Shown here: positions 11,801-23,100 of the stretch, piece after piece
How positions within the stretch are numbered: the first letter of the stretch is position 1
Layout of the letters: every line of letters begins with the position of its first letter
Assembly: GCA_016165875.1 (NCBI GenBank)
Contig: JABBOT010000001.1
Location: 43,638,847-43,702,846 of the forward strand
Length of the DNA stretch: 64,000 nt
Direction: 5' to 3'
Origin: Acanthopleura granulata
Taxonomy: Eukaryota > Mollusca > Polyplacophora > Chitonida > Chitonidae
Notes under the pieces: model-generated
Told to the model about the DNA's origin: nothing
The model's database searches: none
The model's input: the letters and a program-made list of their open reading frames with translations, nothing else
Made by a program: the position numbers and the translations under genes

Positions 11801-14499
11801 TGAAGATTAGGGTCACTTGAAAAAGACATGCATTCCACAGTGGCAGGAGTTTATATCCAAGAAGAATCCTGAAAAGTTTCACCCTTTAAACTTCATGCAA
11901 CCTGAGATAGTCCTGGCTCTCCTGTTCCTAATGTGAGTGTTTTAAAATAGATGAGACAGCCATGTGAGCCGAGGCCTACAAAATCAACATAGCCATGCAT
12001 GTGCAATGTGCTTGTATGGGGAATACACTTCTCATCCTTTTTGTTTGTTTTTTTTTTATTGCAGAGGATTAAATAACCTTGAAAAGAAAATAGAAGTATT
12101 TGATTCTTCATTGAAGGCGAAGGAAACAAAAATGATGCCAAAGGCGGATGAAAGAGCGTGAAAACTTATTTGCAAATATGGTCTTGAATATTTTTTTGGA
12201 TTTTTTAATTGAGCAGAAAAGAGTATTATATGGTGGGTTTTTGGGACCAGCTTTTGATATTTATTGTTTTTACATAATAATGTTCAAAATAAGGATATGA
12301 TGCACGTCTAATAAATTTATTTCAATGTAAATTTGTTCTTTATATCCAAACATATGTGTTTAACCTGAATTATAATAATATTTATGAAACATAGTAAAAA
12401 TATAAATATGATCAATACATTTGTTAACTGAAGAGGACAAATTTTAGAGCAAAAATATTTTTTATACATGTGGTACATCCTCATTTATAACATTATTACA
12501 CAAAGCTTATATATACCAAAAGGTGGTCACAAATACCTACCATACAAAAATTATTTTCAATGGTCTTTTTCTCCTTAATGAAAACTTGAAAAAAATATTC
12601 AAGACCACATTTACAACTTTTTGCACTCTTTCATCAGAGCTTTATACAATTGTTACGTTTTCCCTACCTTCAAGAAAGAATCCTCTATTACGAACACTGC
12701 TAAATAAATGTATTGTTAAATTTATGACACATTTATGCAATCAAAAGTAATTAAACAGAACAGATTTCATGGTCCAGATGAGGTCCCACTTCACTCCTTG
12801 ACAGTCATCAGTTTGACAGAATTGTCGTGAAACTTCCAAATATTATTGCCCTATGTACATGAGCTGCAAACGCTAGCAACACCCACATTGATTTCTTTCA
12901 ATGAGAGCAAAAGGATAAAAGACTATCTGCTACTCTTTAACATGTTAGATAAATGTGTATCTCATATAAAACAGAGGAGTTAAATGTACCTTGATGTTTA
13001 TCCAAAGTGTTTTGCTATGCATTTTTTCATCTTTGTATTGAAAATGCATCATCTTTTGGGCTCAGTGTTTACATGGCATGAAACTTTATGGAATACAGTA
13101 TACATGTATATCCACATTTGTCTTAGTTTTATGGTCTTTGACGATATCCTCTGAAATATGTGACAAAACTTATTTTATTTCCTTCTTGCATTAATAAATG
13201 AATGTGTCAACTGAAGATAACATTTCTACTCTGGGTTCAGTTAGCTACAATATCAAATATGCAATCTTTTTGTTTGCTTTTTTGTAAGATAATGAACATA
13301 TTACTGACATTCCAGGTCTTTGACATGACTATTAGGAGTCTAAAACCTAGGGTACTTAATTCACTGAGATCACCCGGCTACATCGAGACATATTTCTGAT
13401 GTGATTAAATTAATCTTTAAGCTCAAAACATTGTTCAACCTTAAGAATAAAGTAATCATTGAAGGCCTGGACTTCTGTCGCAGGAAGGTACCACTTTTTG
13501 TATAGCTCCTCTACTGCAAAGTAGATGTATTTCTGTTACTTGATAAGTTCTGCATTATGTCCCCCCCCCCCCTCCAGCCGATTAAAAGATTTAAAATTTA
13601 AGAAAAAAAAAAAAAAAATACCTACCTACCTACCCACCCAGTGTTTTTCAGAGGTGTTACACAAAATTAATTTTTTTTTTATGAGTGGCTTGGTTTTAAT
13701 GACTATCATTTAGTAAATCATACAGCAAATTCACAAATTTTAAGCTCATTGAGTATTAAGGAAGGTCACTCTTATGGGGTGATATCATCACTTATAGCAT
13801 TTGAGTACGTGGGAAGGTCAGTGAGTAACCTGTGGATGATCGTGGGTTTCTGCCTGGCTCTGCCCAGTTACCCCCTGCCATAATGCTGGCCGCCATCGTA
13901 TAAGTGAAATATTCTCGAGTATGGCGTAAAACACCAATCAAATAAATAAATAAATATAGCATTTTAAACCTTGGCACTTTTCAAATTTACCTTCTGTAAG
14001 TCTGCATAGATTACTTCCACTTGTTCTGTGCAGTAAATAAAGTCTGAATAATGTCTACCTTACTGGCGATGCCAAGTTCATTGCTTAACTCTGGTTTGTA
14101 CGAAGGTTCTAACAAAATCTCTTCATTGCTGTGGCTGAAAACCAGCTGAAAAACATTCAGTTATTGCTTTGCCCTACTACTGAGGATTTTTGTTAACTGT
14201 TCTAGAGTTGGTTGCATATGACTAAATTTCTAGAAGTTTGTCAGTCAAGCTTTTGACTTTTAAAATAGCTGAGATGGTCATGCATAATGGGATATAGTGT
14301 CAGTAATTGAAGGACTGCCATTGAGATTCATTTATGTGCCCTAATCAGTATGTGGTGTTTTTCTTTACAGGGTTACTATAAAGTTTTGGGCAAAGGTCAC
14401 CTCCCAAAACAACCTGTAATCGTCAAGGCCAAATTCTTCAGTCGATCAGCAGAGAAGAAAATTAGAGAAGTCGGGGGTGCCTGTGTTTTGGTGGCGTAA
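2857..14499 (+). CDS. RPL27A: 60S ribosomal protein L27a (eL27), complete, five exons
   Basis: The coding exons are 2857-2859, 6998-7061, 7505-7580, 8174-8348 and 14371-14499. They join to 447 nt, giving 148 residues, the same length as human RPL27A. All introns are GT-AG. The first exon contributes only the ATG, a common arrangement in ribosomal protein genes. Highly conserved segments are readable: [17 protein letters not shown] (residues 7-23), [10 protein letters not shown] (24-33), [10 protein letters not shown] (39-48), FGKVGM, and the C-terminal GGACVLVA. The protein is a structural component of the large ribosomal subunit in the cytosol. His39, the residue hydroxylated by RIOX2/MINA in mammals, is kept, although the preceding Leu is Gln. 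A polyadenylation signal ATTAAA lies 31 nt after the stop. The identity is secure. Confidence 0.97.
3940..4080 (+). mobile_element. SINE fragment (3' body and tail)
   Basis: This copy contains ACCATAATGCTGGCCGCT, then AAGTGAAATACTCTTGAGAA, then a tail resembling AATCACATAAATA. It matches the body of the full copies at 33871-34133 and 39560-39815. The tRNA-like head is missing. Confidence 0.75.
4833..4854. repeat. 22-bp hairpin repeat, copy 1
   Basis: The sequence contains CTTGGG-CGGTAA-CCCAAG, a perfect 6-bp stem with a 6-nt loop. The same 22 bp recurs at 5038-5059, and both copies are followed within about 12 bp by GTCAAATG. They could be the ends of a small non-autonomous element of about 227 bp. 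Confidence 0.6.
5038..5059. repeat. 22-bp hairpin repeat, copy 2
   Basis: This is identical to 4833-4854, lying 205 bp downstream in direct orientation. See copy 1. Confidence 0.6.
6240..6400 (+). mobile_element. SINE fragment, diverged
   Basis: The order is CCAGCAACCTGCAGATGATC, a mutated GGCCACCATTGTATGAGTGA, then CACCAATCAAATAAATAAAT. It is the same family as 39560-39815 but more decayed, and headless. Confidence 0.7.
6998..7061 (+). CDS. RPL27A: RPL27A coding exon 2
   Basis: This encodes residues 2-22 and the first base of Gly23. The acceptor is CTTGACAG and the donor is G|GTGAGT. It contains the basic [16 protein letters not shown] segment. Confidence 0.95.
7505..7580 (+). CDS. RPL27A: RPL27A coding exon 3
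   Basis: This encodes Gly23 to Tyr48 (split codon) and includes the HHH motif with His39. The donor GTAAGT at 7581 is strong. The last about 30 bases of this exon and its donor are the first unit of a degenerate tandem repeat that continues into the intron. Confidence 0.96.
7551..7782 (+). repeat. Degenerate ~38-bp tandem repeat starting inside RPL27A exon 3 and spanning its splice donor
   Basis: About six units begin near 7551, 7596, 7634, 7674, 7711 and 7747. The core motif is CATCACCACAGAATCAGCTA followed by TGACAAATA-GT. Unit 1 is coding plus the true donor. In unit 2 the donor position reads GTGTAT. Similarity falls with distance from the exon. Confidence 0.7.
7905..8130 (+). mobile_element. 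tRNA-derived SINE of a different family, inside RPL27A intron 3
   Basis: A tRNA-like head is visible: TTGGTTAGAGTGTCAGCC resembles an A box and GGGGATCAAAC resembles a B box. A central block follows with GTATAATGTGACTGGGTGGA, then TACATAC repeats. That central block reminds me of conserved-domain SINEs of marine invertebrates, but I cannot name the family. Confidence 0.5.
8174..8348 (+). CDS. RPL27A: RPL27A coding exon 4
   Basis: This completes Tyr48 and encodes [10 protein letters not shown] through the Thr-Arg-Ala before Gly107. The acceptor is TTTTCCACAG and the donor is GTAAGT. Confidence 0.96.
8428..8771 (+). repeat. 69-bp tandem repeat, five units, open in one frame
   Basis: Units begin at 8428, 8497, 8566, 8635 and 8703. 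The period is 69 bp (one unit is 68), a multiple of three. The first three units therefore stay open as a 23-residue repeat of the type [17 protein letters not shown]. Units differ at roughly a quarter of positions. No splice context or start supports a real protein, so I treat it as a minisatellite. Confidence 0.8.
8846..8868 (+). repeat. G-rich run
   Basis: Several runs of three or more G follow GTTTTTTTGGTGG and end in a 14-G run. This strand could form a G-quadruplex. Confidence 0.7.
9751..11430 (-). mobile_element. Decayed pogo/Tigger-like DNA transposon with intact terminal inverted repeats
   Basis: The left end reads TA-CTGTAAATGCC and the right end GGCATTTACAG-TA. These are perfect 11-bp inverted ends flanked by TA, the usual target duplication of the Tc1/mariner superfamily. 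Both ends continue into subterminal TTCGCG/CCGCGAA motifs repeated several times. The 1.68-kb interior holds a transposase remnant on the minus strand (10229-10741). It is too short for a full pogo transposase plus DNA-binding domain, so it is internally deleted or degraded. It sits in the last intron of RPL27A, in antisense orientation. Confidence 0.85.
10229..10741 (-). pseudogene. Pogo/Tigger-like DDE transposase fragment (170 codons)
   Basis: The frame matches the DDE_1 endonuclease core of Tigger/jerky-type proteins. It shows [12 protein letters not shown] (residues 10-21, first catalytic Asp), [44 protein letters not shown], and [12 protein letters not shown]. The second catalytic Asp is Asn in that last motif (residue 126). 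The third acidic position, normally in an LQPxD motif, reads LQPIS. An in-frame TGA lies two codons before the open stretch. The N-terminal helix-turn-helix region is absent or unrecognisable. The copy cannot be active. Read as DNA it belongs to 9751-11430. Confidence 0.85.
13800..13955 (+). mobile_element. SINE copy (headless)
   Basis: The body reads GTGGATGATCGTGGGTTTCT, CCATAATGCTGGCCGCCATC, GTGAAATATTCTCGAGTATG, then CACCAATCAAATAAATAAAT. It is close to the family consensus. Confidence 0.8.
14371..14499 (+). CDS. RPL27A: RPL27A coding exon 5, ends in TAA
   Basis: This encodes [20 protein letters not shown] and onward to the C-terminus GGACVLVA. The frame joins exactly to exon 4 in phase 0. 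Confidence 0.97.
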   Translation, partial: GYYKVLGKGHLPKQPVIVKAKFFSRSAEKKIREVGGACVLVA

Positions 14500-14529
14500 A
14501 GTCTTTGTAACATAAACCGAGAGATGAGA

Positions 14530-14535
14530 ATTAAA
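14530..14535 (+). terminator. RPL27A: RPL27A polyadenylation signal
   Basis: ATTAAA lies 31 nt after the stop codon, giving a very short 3'UTR as is usual for ribosomal protein genes. Confidence 0.65.
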
Positions 14536-15434
14536 ACGATTACAGGATAACTGCAGTTTTGATGTTGATCATTTTCATAATGGATAAAGTGTGATCATGT
14601 TAGTGTGCATTGCTGCTAACTAGAGGCACAATTTGAATGTATCCTGTATTGGGTGTTCAGTTCTAGGACAATAAGTCGAAAGAATTATGGATTGGACTGA
14701 AATGCATTTTAATAGTGGTTGGTTCTCACTTAGCCCAGTGATAAGCCAAGGAAAATGCTTAGTTGTTTTCCATATGTGCCCTCCAGGCCAACTTGTATAA
14801 ACAGATTCGACTTGTAACCCATGTCACTAACCATTGTGAGCTCAAGCCCAGCCATGCCCAGTGCCACGCTAAATAAATTTTTACATGAAACCAAGCTCGA
14901 CGTAGCTCCGAAGCTCTTGCTCTCATTACATTAAAAATACGCAAAACAAATCTCTAAGGCGATTCACACTTGACTCCTTGTTTCGTCTAACTGCCCGTGC
15001 ATCCTTTTCCTCAAGCATTGGAACTCCTTTCATTTTTTCAGGGCTTACAGTGCTCCTATATTTCTGGCAACCTCCTATATTTTGTGAAATCCTACAGTTC
15101 ATATATTTTCTGTTGTCTGTAATGTCTGGTGTTGCTGCTGTGGCTGGTGTTCCCTTATATTTGTAGTGTCCTGTCTAAACCTCGCTTAAGTGGCCTGTTG
15201 TCTTGAGATGGTATTGACTGGAAGTTCACCCGTCCATACAACATTGGTGGCTCACAAGAGTAAGTTAACGACTAACTGATATGCGACTAAATAAACTTGA
15301 TATGTGCGACCATAACATTAAATCCAGTCACACACGTTGGCCTTGGATATCATGTCGTTCGTACGACCATGGTAAGTTTCGCCAATCGAAACTTCGGTCA
15401 AACTTTACCGAATCTAGAATGGTAGGTATAGTTG

Positions 15435-15900
15435 CTATTTACTGAGAGAATCGCGCAATTGTGTCAGCATTACAGGATAGACTTTTATACTTGAAGCGCC
15501 CAATTTTAATATTTTAAAAGGTTTATTCACCATGTCATTTAGAGATGTACTGCTTTTCATCTCATTTTTTAGTACCATGAGAAATCCAGGGCGGCATTCT
15601 GGACCCTCTTCTAAAGTATTGGGATGGACATTTATACCTGTAGCCTCCACTAGCACTTTCAATCTTTTAAAAAGTTTAGTCATTGTGTCGTTTAACGACT
15701 CCGCACTCTTTAGATCGAAACTCAGCGACCCCAACTGGGTAATCTGTGACAATCTAGGGTCGCTGAGTTACGTGGGCCAAAGGTTGGATAGATTTTCATA
15801 CTCGAAGCCTACACTTAGAATATTTTAAAAAGCTTATTAATCATGTCAGTTAATTATTGAGTACTCTGCAGATCTATACTCCAGATCTTAGTGTCTTAAG
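15435..15900 (-). repeat. Three diverged ~140-bp units, partly open on the minus strand
   Basis: On the minus strand an open frame (15752-15435) contains two related segments of about 45 residues. The first has SLNDTMTKLFKRLKVLVEA and INVHPNTLEEGPE; the second has SLNDMVNKPFKILKLG and IKVYPVML. A third, stop-containing relative lies at about 15770-15870, with INKLFKIF then SSMKIYP. Either this is a decayed fragment of a repeat-containing gene or it is a diverged tandem duplication. I do not recognise a family. Confidence 0.5.
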
Positions 15901-16208
15901 ACCCTGGACCCTCACCTAACCATGAAGGTATTTTACCTTCATGACTTAACGTACTGATGTCGTTGATAGCGCAATTATGCATTGTGTGAACATCCAGAAC
16001 GTATCCTCTATACCTGTCTTGAGAGAGAAAAATATCAGGGCTAACAGAAATTGGCAACATTGACAATAACACATGAAACGCAGGTAGATTTCTACGATTA
16101 TTGGGAAATGATCAAGAAGCCTGAGGAAATTCACACGGCACTTCACTGTCAGCATATTATAAGGCAATCACAAGGTATATACTGTGACAACGAACCATTT
16201 TAATGCCA

Positions 16209-16412
16209 GATCAATAAACACACAATACGTTATAACAGCTGACATAATTTATGAACTATAATTATATCCATGAAAGCGAAACAGTGGTTTTCGTATGTAC
16301 GCTTTTTAGCGATCAATAAAAACACAATACGTGGTAACAGTTAACATAATTTATTAACTGTATTTATATCAGTAAAACTCTGTGACTTTCATATGTACAC
16401 TGTATTTAGGGT
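16209..16412 (+). repeat. 102-bp tandem duplication
   Basis: Both units start with GATCAATAAA (16209 and 16311). They share ACACAATACG, ACATAATTTAT and TTCATATGTAC-type blocks in the same order, at roughly 80 percent identity by eye. Confidence 0.7.
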
Positions 16413-16761
16413 CATAAGTTCACAAATTGAACAACCTTGACCAAAAGTTGATTATGGATAAACGCATACATATCTATATAGATACACATATAAAAAAAAA
16501 ATTGTATGTATATCACACCTGCATTAAAAACCAGAAAAAAAATGTCATAAAAAATTCTGGAAAAGATTGCGTATCTTGCATACAAATTGCATACAAGTTC
16601 AAGAGGTGTCCATCCCAGTTGTACCAGAAGTGAGTATCTGGGAGCTAACAACAGCACCTAAAGACGATGATGCAGGCTTGCGTGATATCACCTCATGGTG
16701 GGAAGTACTGTGGTAGAAAGTCTGATGATGGAAAGTTTCATGGGTGAAAGTCTCTTTCCTG

Positions 16762-17110
16762 TGATATCACCTCATGGAGGGGTGTTTCTGGCTCTGGTGA
16801 TATTGCCTCATGGAGGAGTGTCTCTGGCTCTTGTGATATCACCTCATGGAGGGGTGTCTCTGGCTCTTCTCATATCGTCTCATGGAGGGTGTCTGACTTG
16901 CGATATCACCTCACGGAGGGGTGTCTGGCTGTTGTGATATCACCTCATGGAGGGGTGTCTCTGGCTGTTGTGATATCGCCTCATGGAGGGGTGTCTCTGG
17001 CTCTTGTGATATCGCCTCATGGAGGGGGGTCTCTGGCTCTTGTGATATCACCTCATGGAGGGGTGTCTCTGGCTCTTGTGATATCGCCTCATGGAGAGAG
17101 TGTCTGCCTG
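16762..17110 (+). repeat. 36-bp minisatellite, about ten units
   Basis: The unit is GATATCACCTCATGGAGGGG followed by TGTCTCTGGCTCTTGT. Units start near 16762, 16798, 16834, 16870, 16902, 16936, 16972, 17008, 17044 and 17080, with two slightly shortened. A diverged relative is at 16683. Variants alternate GATATCACC and GATATCGCC. All three plus frames stay open for long stretches because 36 is divisible by three. I judge this to be coincidental coding capacity. Confidence 0.9.
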
Positions 17111-19290
17111 CATGATAAATATGATAGACAAAATAATTACATACCGTAAAATTGTTCTTACATCAATTATTGTAAACTTGTTTTCATAGTTGCTAGTGCT
17201 TTTGGAGTATAAATTTGCTTCCCAAATTTTAAACATGAATGAATGGCTCTAGTTTCATAACACTCCGAAATTTGGACAGTTCAGTACGTGTACACGCAAA
17301 TGCCTAATGTAAGTGTTTTCACCTTCACGCATCTGACAACCAACGTTGTCTGCAGCCTTATCATCAGTCGGCAAATTTCCACTGAACGGATCCCGAAAGT
17401 GTTGTGGTACGTAGCTTTGTTTAATTTGGCATACCGAAATAACAACACGAAGGGCGAAATTTTTCGAGGAAATGGGAGTTTGTTGTGAGATAAGGGGTGC
17501 CTCTCTGTAGAAGGATGGCTTTGTATTCTAACAGTCCCTTTGAATACCCGGCCATTTCAAATCACACTACATGTTTCACAAACATTCATTAAAGATGTAA
17601 ATGCATTTAGCCTAATCAAGCTGTTAATTAGCCAAGTTATTTTTACTCACCTCCGACATCTAGCTGCCAAGGCCCCTCTCTCTCAAAAGTGAGTGAAATA
17701 AAATCTGCCAGTTGTAGCAACTGCGAAATAACGTATAATCAATCACTGAGCATGATAGAATAAAAACATAATATACGCCCGAACGAATACTTTCCTGTAA
17801 AAGAATACCAGTACTAGCTAGTGTGATGAGTATATATAAACTGTGAGGGAACATAATTCGTGGATGCAGACGATATGTTTTTGTATTAACTCTTAATCTT
17901 GAAAGTATACATAAAGCAATGAGTTTGGAAAGAAATGTTTTTTGTTTTGTTTTGTTTTTTTTTGTCAAAAATATGTTCATGTGAATTATAATTCTCATTC
18001 TGTGATGAGTTTCTGTGGTGGGAATAATAATTACCACGGCAGCCTCTGTTACCTCTGTATCTATGTATCCTCCAAAAGAATGAAATGCATAAATGTCAGT
18101 CGAGACACATCATCATCTGCGCATCTGCGAAAATTAAAAGTGTACCGGCACATGAAAAATGATTGGAGCTGTGACCCTGACACGAAATCATATGTTTTTA
18201 TATAGTATATATAAGGATAATGGCAAATCTGGTTACCGTAACGTCGGTGAAAATCAACAAGTTGAACTGCAACACCTCTGTATCTAAGTAACCACCCAGA
18301 ATTAACACTAAGTGTGGAAAACAATTGGACTAGTAGCTGGAATACGAAGTTTATACCGTACCTAACTATACAGTAGATATCTGGTTAGGCCTACTACGGA
18401 ATCCATGGAAATGGACAGTTGTTAGTCTGTTAACAAATTTATGGCTTGCACTGACAATAAATTTGCTTCTTACATTTATTTCACTGCAGTAATTCGATTT
18501 TCTGTAGGACAGATATACAGAAACCATTATCTGTCAATTTGATCTGTCCAGTCGTGCAGCTCGCATCTAAAAACCCTGCCTTTCCTGTTATTAATCCAGC
18601 ATCATAACTCCCATCTAAAATAAGCATAGTTGAATGAATGAATGAATATCGGCAATATTCTGTTTCTGTTTTTGTTTTCTTTTATGCTAAAATGTAAAAT
18701 CAAATCCATTTGCCAGTGTACATGTAGATATTTCAGGTGATAGAGACTTACTCTGAGGAGAGATCTGGGTGATAGAAGTAGTCAGATAGTTTGTCCACAA
18801 ACTACCCAGGCTCCAGTATAAATGTAGGCAGCACCACTTTGGACAGATACTTTGTTGGCAAACCTGCAGACACAGAATATCTGTGTTAACATATCCTTTC
18901 AATGACCTGGCTCCAGAAGTGAAAGGAGAGAACATAAATTACGGCAGAATAAGACAGAATTTCCAAACAATACTTCAAGGATGTCGTATTTTGGTTGGCT
19001 TTTCTTTTATACTGCTTTTAACATTATCTTTTTAAATAATATTTTGATTGTTTGTGCCATATCCACATTTTTTTTTTGGTCATATCACAAGAGTGTCTCT
19101 CGACAGCACGCCAGTTTCTTTGCTGGAATCTAGCATTTTACTAGAACACACCCAGAACACTAATAACCTAGAATTCTTAGCTTACCCTAATTCGTCTAGT
19201 TTTTGGGACAGATATTAAAACTCTTCAGAGCAAAAAAAAAGAGAAAGAAGAAAATGAGAACAAGTAAAGATACAGATACGCTGTTCATTA

Positions 19291-19410
19291 GATGGACCAA
19301 CCATGTGGAAAAAAACAGCATTCCTGTTACATGTATATTGACTAGAAAGGGCTGATCAGATGTCGCCAAAATTAGAAGAATTACGGTATTCTTGCATCTG
19401 AGCTCTATAA
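19291..19410 (+). repeat. Dispersed ~115-bp repeat, copy A
   Basis: This contains AACCATGTG, GCATTCCTGTTACA, then CCAAAATTAGAAGAATTA in the same order and spacing as 50053-50172. Identity is about three quarters by eye. The two copies lie more than 30 kb apart in unrelated surroundings, so this is an interspersed element of unknown type. Confidence 0.65.
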
Positions 19411-20104
19411 TCAACCGATTTACATAAAAAGGTAAATGTGACTTTTATATTCTCTGTCAATTTTCGTATCTGTTGGCACACGTCTCCTTACTTCAGGGTA
19501 AAACAGAAAGGATTGAAGTCACAAACCTAAATGTAATTTACATCTGAAAAGTAAGCCTATTTCAATTGTTGCAATGACTTCTGGTATTTAGGAATTCTTC
19601 TCAGTTCCAGCGGAGTCTAGGTAGATCATGGAGAAAACCACCACACTGTGACAGGTCACCTCCGTCCCCTTCTTGATCAAAAAAGGCGAGGAATCAACAA
19701 AGGCTAGATTACAACATGCCATCTCTCTGGAATCCTAGGCCAGCGATTTTACGTATTTGTTTATTTCATGGCTGTTGAAAGGATCCTCCCAAATTTTTTA
19801 CTTACTTAATGGCACTTAGATTCATGAGTGGGGAGGGAAATGAATGGATCGCGGGGGTAAAACAAAGGACGTTTGGCAAGATTTCCACATGTACGTAACG
19901 CACAGGTATGCGCAACACATACGTGTTGAAAGCGGGGGGGGGGGGTCATCAAACAATATACTATGAAGACAACCACACAATTTTTTTGTCGGAAAAGCGC
20001 CCATGAGCTGCCGGAGCAGTAAAATCTGTAAATTTCCTGTCTTACAATGGGTTTGAACTCATACCTTAAATATTACGAAAGGATAATAAAGTTGGTTTGG
20101 GAAG

Positions 20105-23100
20105 GTGAGAAGGCTCATCTCGCCTGGCAGGTGGGAAAGTTCGGCTCGTCTGGTAGGTGGGAAGGCTCGTCTCCTCAGGCAGGCGGTAAGGTTCATCTCA
20201 GTCATTTGGGAAGAACTCATTTGTCATGTGGCGTCATGTTATGTCTTCTTGTGTCGGGTCGTGTCGTGTCTTGTTGTCATGACGTTGTTGTTGTTGGGTT
20301 AAAGTTAAACGTTATTTTATGTCATTTATTATTTCAGCAGCTTTTCGTTTACAATTCCGCGGTGCGACATTTCTTATTTTGGTGGCGCAACATTTATTAT
20401 TGCGGCGGTGCAACATTTCTTATAAATAATACCTATGACAACAATAAGGACAACAACAAGGACAATAAGGTCTGGAGAGCATCTCGTCGTCTGGGGTCCT
20501 GGAGACATCTTGTCATCTGGGAACATCTTGCCTTGGGTCATCCTGTTGTCTGCGAGCATGTCGTCTGAAAACAAGCTTAGAAAAAGAAGTAATTATTCCC
20601 TCTCCTGCCTTAAAATAAGCATTCACTAAATAAAATTAACAAAACAAGAAGCATTGCGTTGATTTTGGTTTAATTTTGTAAAACTAACAAGAAAGGAAAT
20701 CAAGAATTTAAAAACTACTGAAAGAATAAATTAAGTATCAAAATAACTACATAATTCAACACTAAAAACATGAAATAAATACTAACTAATAATTTCATCG
20801 CCAGGGGTCATCTTGTTGCCTGGGGTCACCTTGTCGCCTGGGGTCACCTTTTCGCTTGGGGTCACCTTGTTGCCTGGGCACACCTTGTCGCCTGGGGTCA
20901 ACTTTTCGTCTGGGAAGCATCTCATCGTGTAGGGTGCATTTCGTTGTCTGGCACATCTCATCTGAAACCAAGCTCAGAAAAAGAAAGAATTATCCCCTCC
21001 CCTCCCCCAAACATGCACCAAAAAATTAATTAAACAAGAAGCATAAAGCATTTCAAATGTGGAAATCAAGGCTTTATAAAGCATTACACAAACAAACTGA
21101 GTATCAAAATAACAACATAATTCTACATCAAAACTACGAAATAATTACGAAATTATATAAAAATTACTATAAGCTTTTAATTAACGTCTAATAGTAATAA
21201 TTTGGCACTATTGTTGTCTTGGGTTATCTTGTCAATGGGCCATCTTGTCCTCTGTGGAGCATTTTGTCATCTGGGTAACATCTAATTGTCTAGAGAACAT
21301 CTCTTCTGAGATCATCTTGACGATTGGTAAGAATTCAAAAATTATCGAACAAACCAATTAAGTATCAAAATATCATAACATTACCTTAAAACTACCAAAT
21401 AAACATCAAATTATATAAAACTATTTGAAACTATCAATTAACGTATAATAACAACAACAACAATAATAATGCATCGTCTAGGATCATCTTGTCGTCTGTG
21501 AGCATCTTGTCGTCTGTGAACATCTTGTCTGTGACCATCTTGTCATCTTCGGGAAACATCTCACCTTCTGGACAGTATCTAATCGTCTGGAGAACATGTC
21601 GTCTGGGGCCATCTTGCCTTGGATCAAGATGGCCCCATCTCATCGTCTGGGGAATATTTCATCGCGTGGGAACATCTTGTCATATGAGCCATCTTGTCGT
21701 CTGGGGAACACGTCGTCTGAAAAAAATCTCGTCGTCTGGCACATCTCGTCGGAAACCAAGCTTATATAAAGAAAGAGTTATCCCCTAGCCTTCCCTAATA
21801 TAAACATTCATTAAAAACATTAATAAAACAAGCAACATAATACATTAGCTTAAGGTTTAACTTTAGAAAACTATCAAAAGCAGAAATGAAGATTTTAAAA
21901 ATTATTGCAAAAACAAATTATGTATCAAAATAACAATGTTATTCTACGTTGAAACTATGAAATACTTACCAAATTACAAAAATTACTTTAAACTATCAAT
22001 TAACATATAATAATAATTATACAACATCTGGAATCTTGTCGTCTGTAAGCATCTTGTCATCTGGGGAGCATCTTGTCATCTGGGGAGCATCTTGTCATCC
22101 GGGGAGCATCTAATCGTCTGGAGAACATCTTATCTGGGTTCATCTTATTGTCTTGGATCATCTAGTCTAGGGAATATTTCTTCGTCTGGAACCTTATTGT
22201 CTAGGGAGCATCTTGTCATCTAGGGAGCATCTGATCGTCTGGGAACATCTCGTCGTCTGGGAAGCATCTCGTCGTCTGGGGGAGCATCTTGTCATCTGGG
22301 ACACATCTCGTCCGAAACCAAGCTTAGGTAAAGAAAGAATTATCCCCTAGCCTTCCCTAATATTAATATTCATTGAAAAATTGATAAAACAAGAAGTATA
22401 ATGCATTAGTTTTAAGTTTAACTTTAGAAAACTATCAAACGCGGAATTCAAGAATTTAAAACTTATCGAAAAAATTAAGTGTCAAAATAACAGCGTAATG
22501 CTAAATTAAAACTACAAAATAAATACCAAATTATACAAAAATTAATTTAAATTATCAATGAACGTATAATAATAAAAATAATAATAATTATGCATTGGCA
22601 TCTGGGGCTATCTTTTCGTCTAGGGAGCATCTCATCGTCTTGGTAGCATCTAATTGTCGGGGGAGGCAGCGTGTCGTTTGGCACAAGCTTTGAAAAAGAA
22701 AGAATTATGCCCTCCCCTGCCGTAATATAAACATTCACAAAGGAAAAAGCAGAGTGCATTAGTCTTAGGTTTTAGTTTATAAAACTTTCTAAAATGGGAA
22801 ATCAAGAATTTAAAAACTACTGAACGATCAGATTAAATTTCAAAATACCTACATAATTCTACATTAAAACTACGAAATAACTATCAAACCATATAAAAAC
22901 GTTTTTAATAAGTAACTCTCAATTAACATAATTATTCTTCCGCTGAGGTCATCTTGTCGTCTGTGGCCTTCTTGTCGTCTGAGAAGCATCTTGTCGTATA
23001 GATAGTATTTCATCGTCCAGGACCATCTCATCGTCTGGGAGCATCTCATCGCCTGAGGAACATATCGTCTGGGGTCATCTTGTCTGAAACTGAGCTTAGA

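Larger units (their letters stand above)
8349..14370 (+). other. RPL27A: RPL27A intron 4 (6.0 kb)
   Basis: The donor is GTAAGT and the acceptor is TTTTTCTTTACAG. It contains a 69-bp tandem repeat (8428-8771), a G-run (8846-8868), a pogo-like transposon (9751-11430) and a SINE copy (13800-13955). The block at 9290-9480 has a promoter-like look (see findings). I see no other gene. Large insertions have probably made this the longest intron. Confidence 0.85.
14560..20090. other. Intergenic stretch without a recognised gene
   Basis: Outside the repeats listed separately (15435-15900, 16209-16412, 16762-17110, 19291-19410) I see only AT-rich sequence with short open frames that lack family motifs or paired splice sites. 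An 11-bp perfect inverted repeat (CTCAGCGACCC, 25-nt loop) is at 15721-15767. Confidence 0.6.

Noticed and set aside
16889..17149. Long open frames encoding a repeated GGVSLALVISPH-type peptide
   Set aside because: They are products of the 36-bp minisatellite, whose period is divisible by three. There is no start context, splice sites or non-repeat flank.
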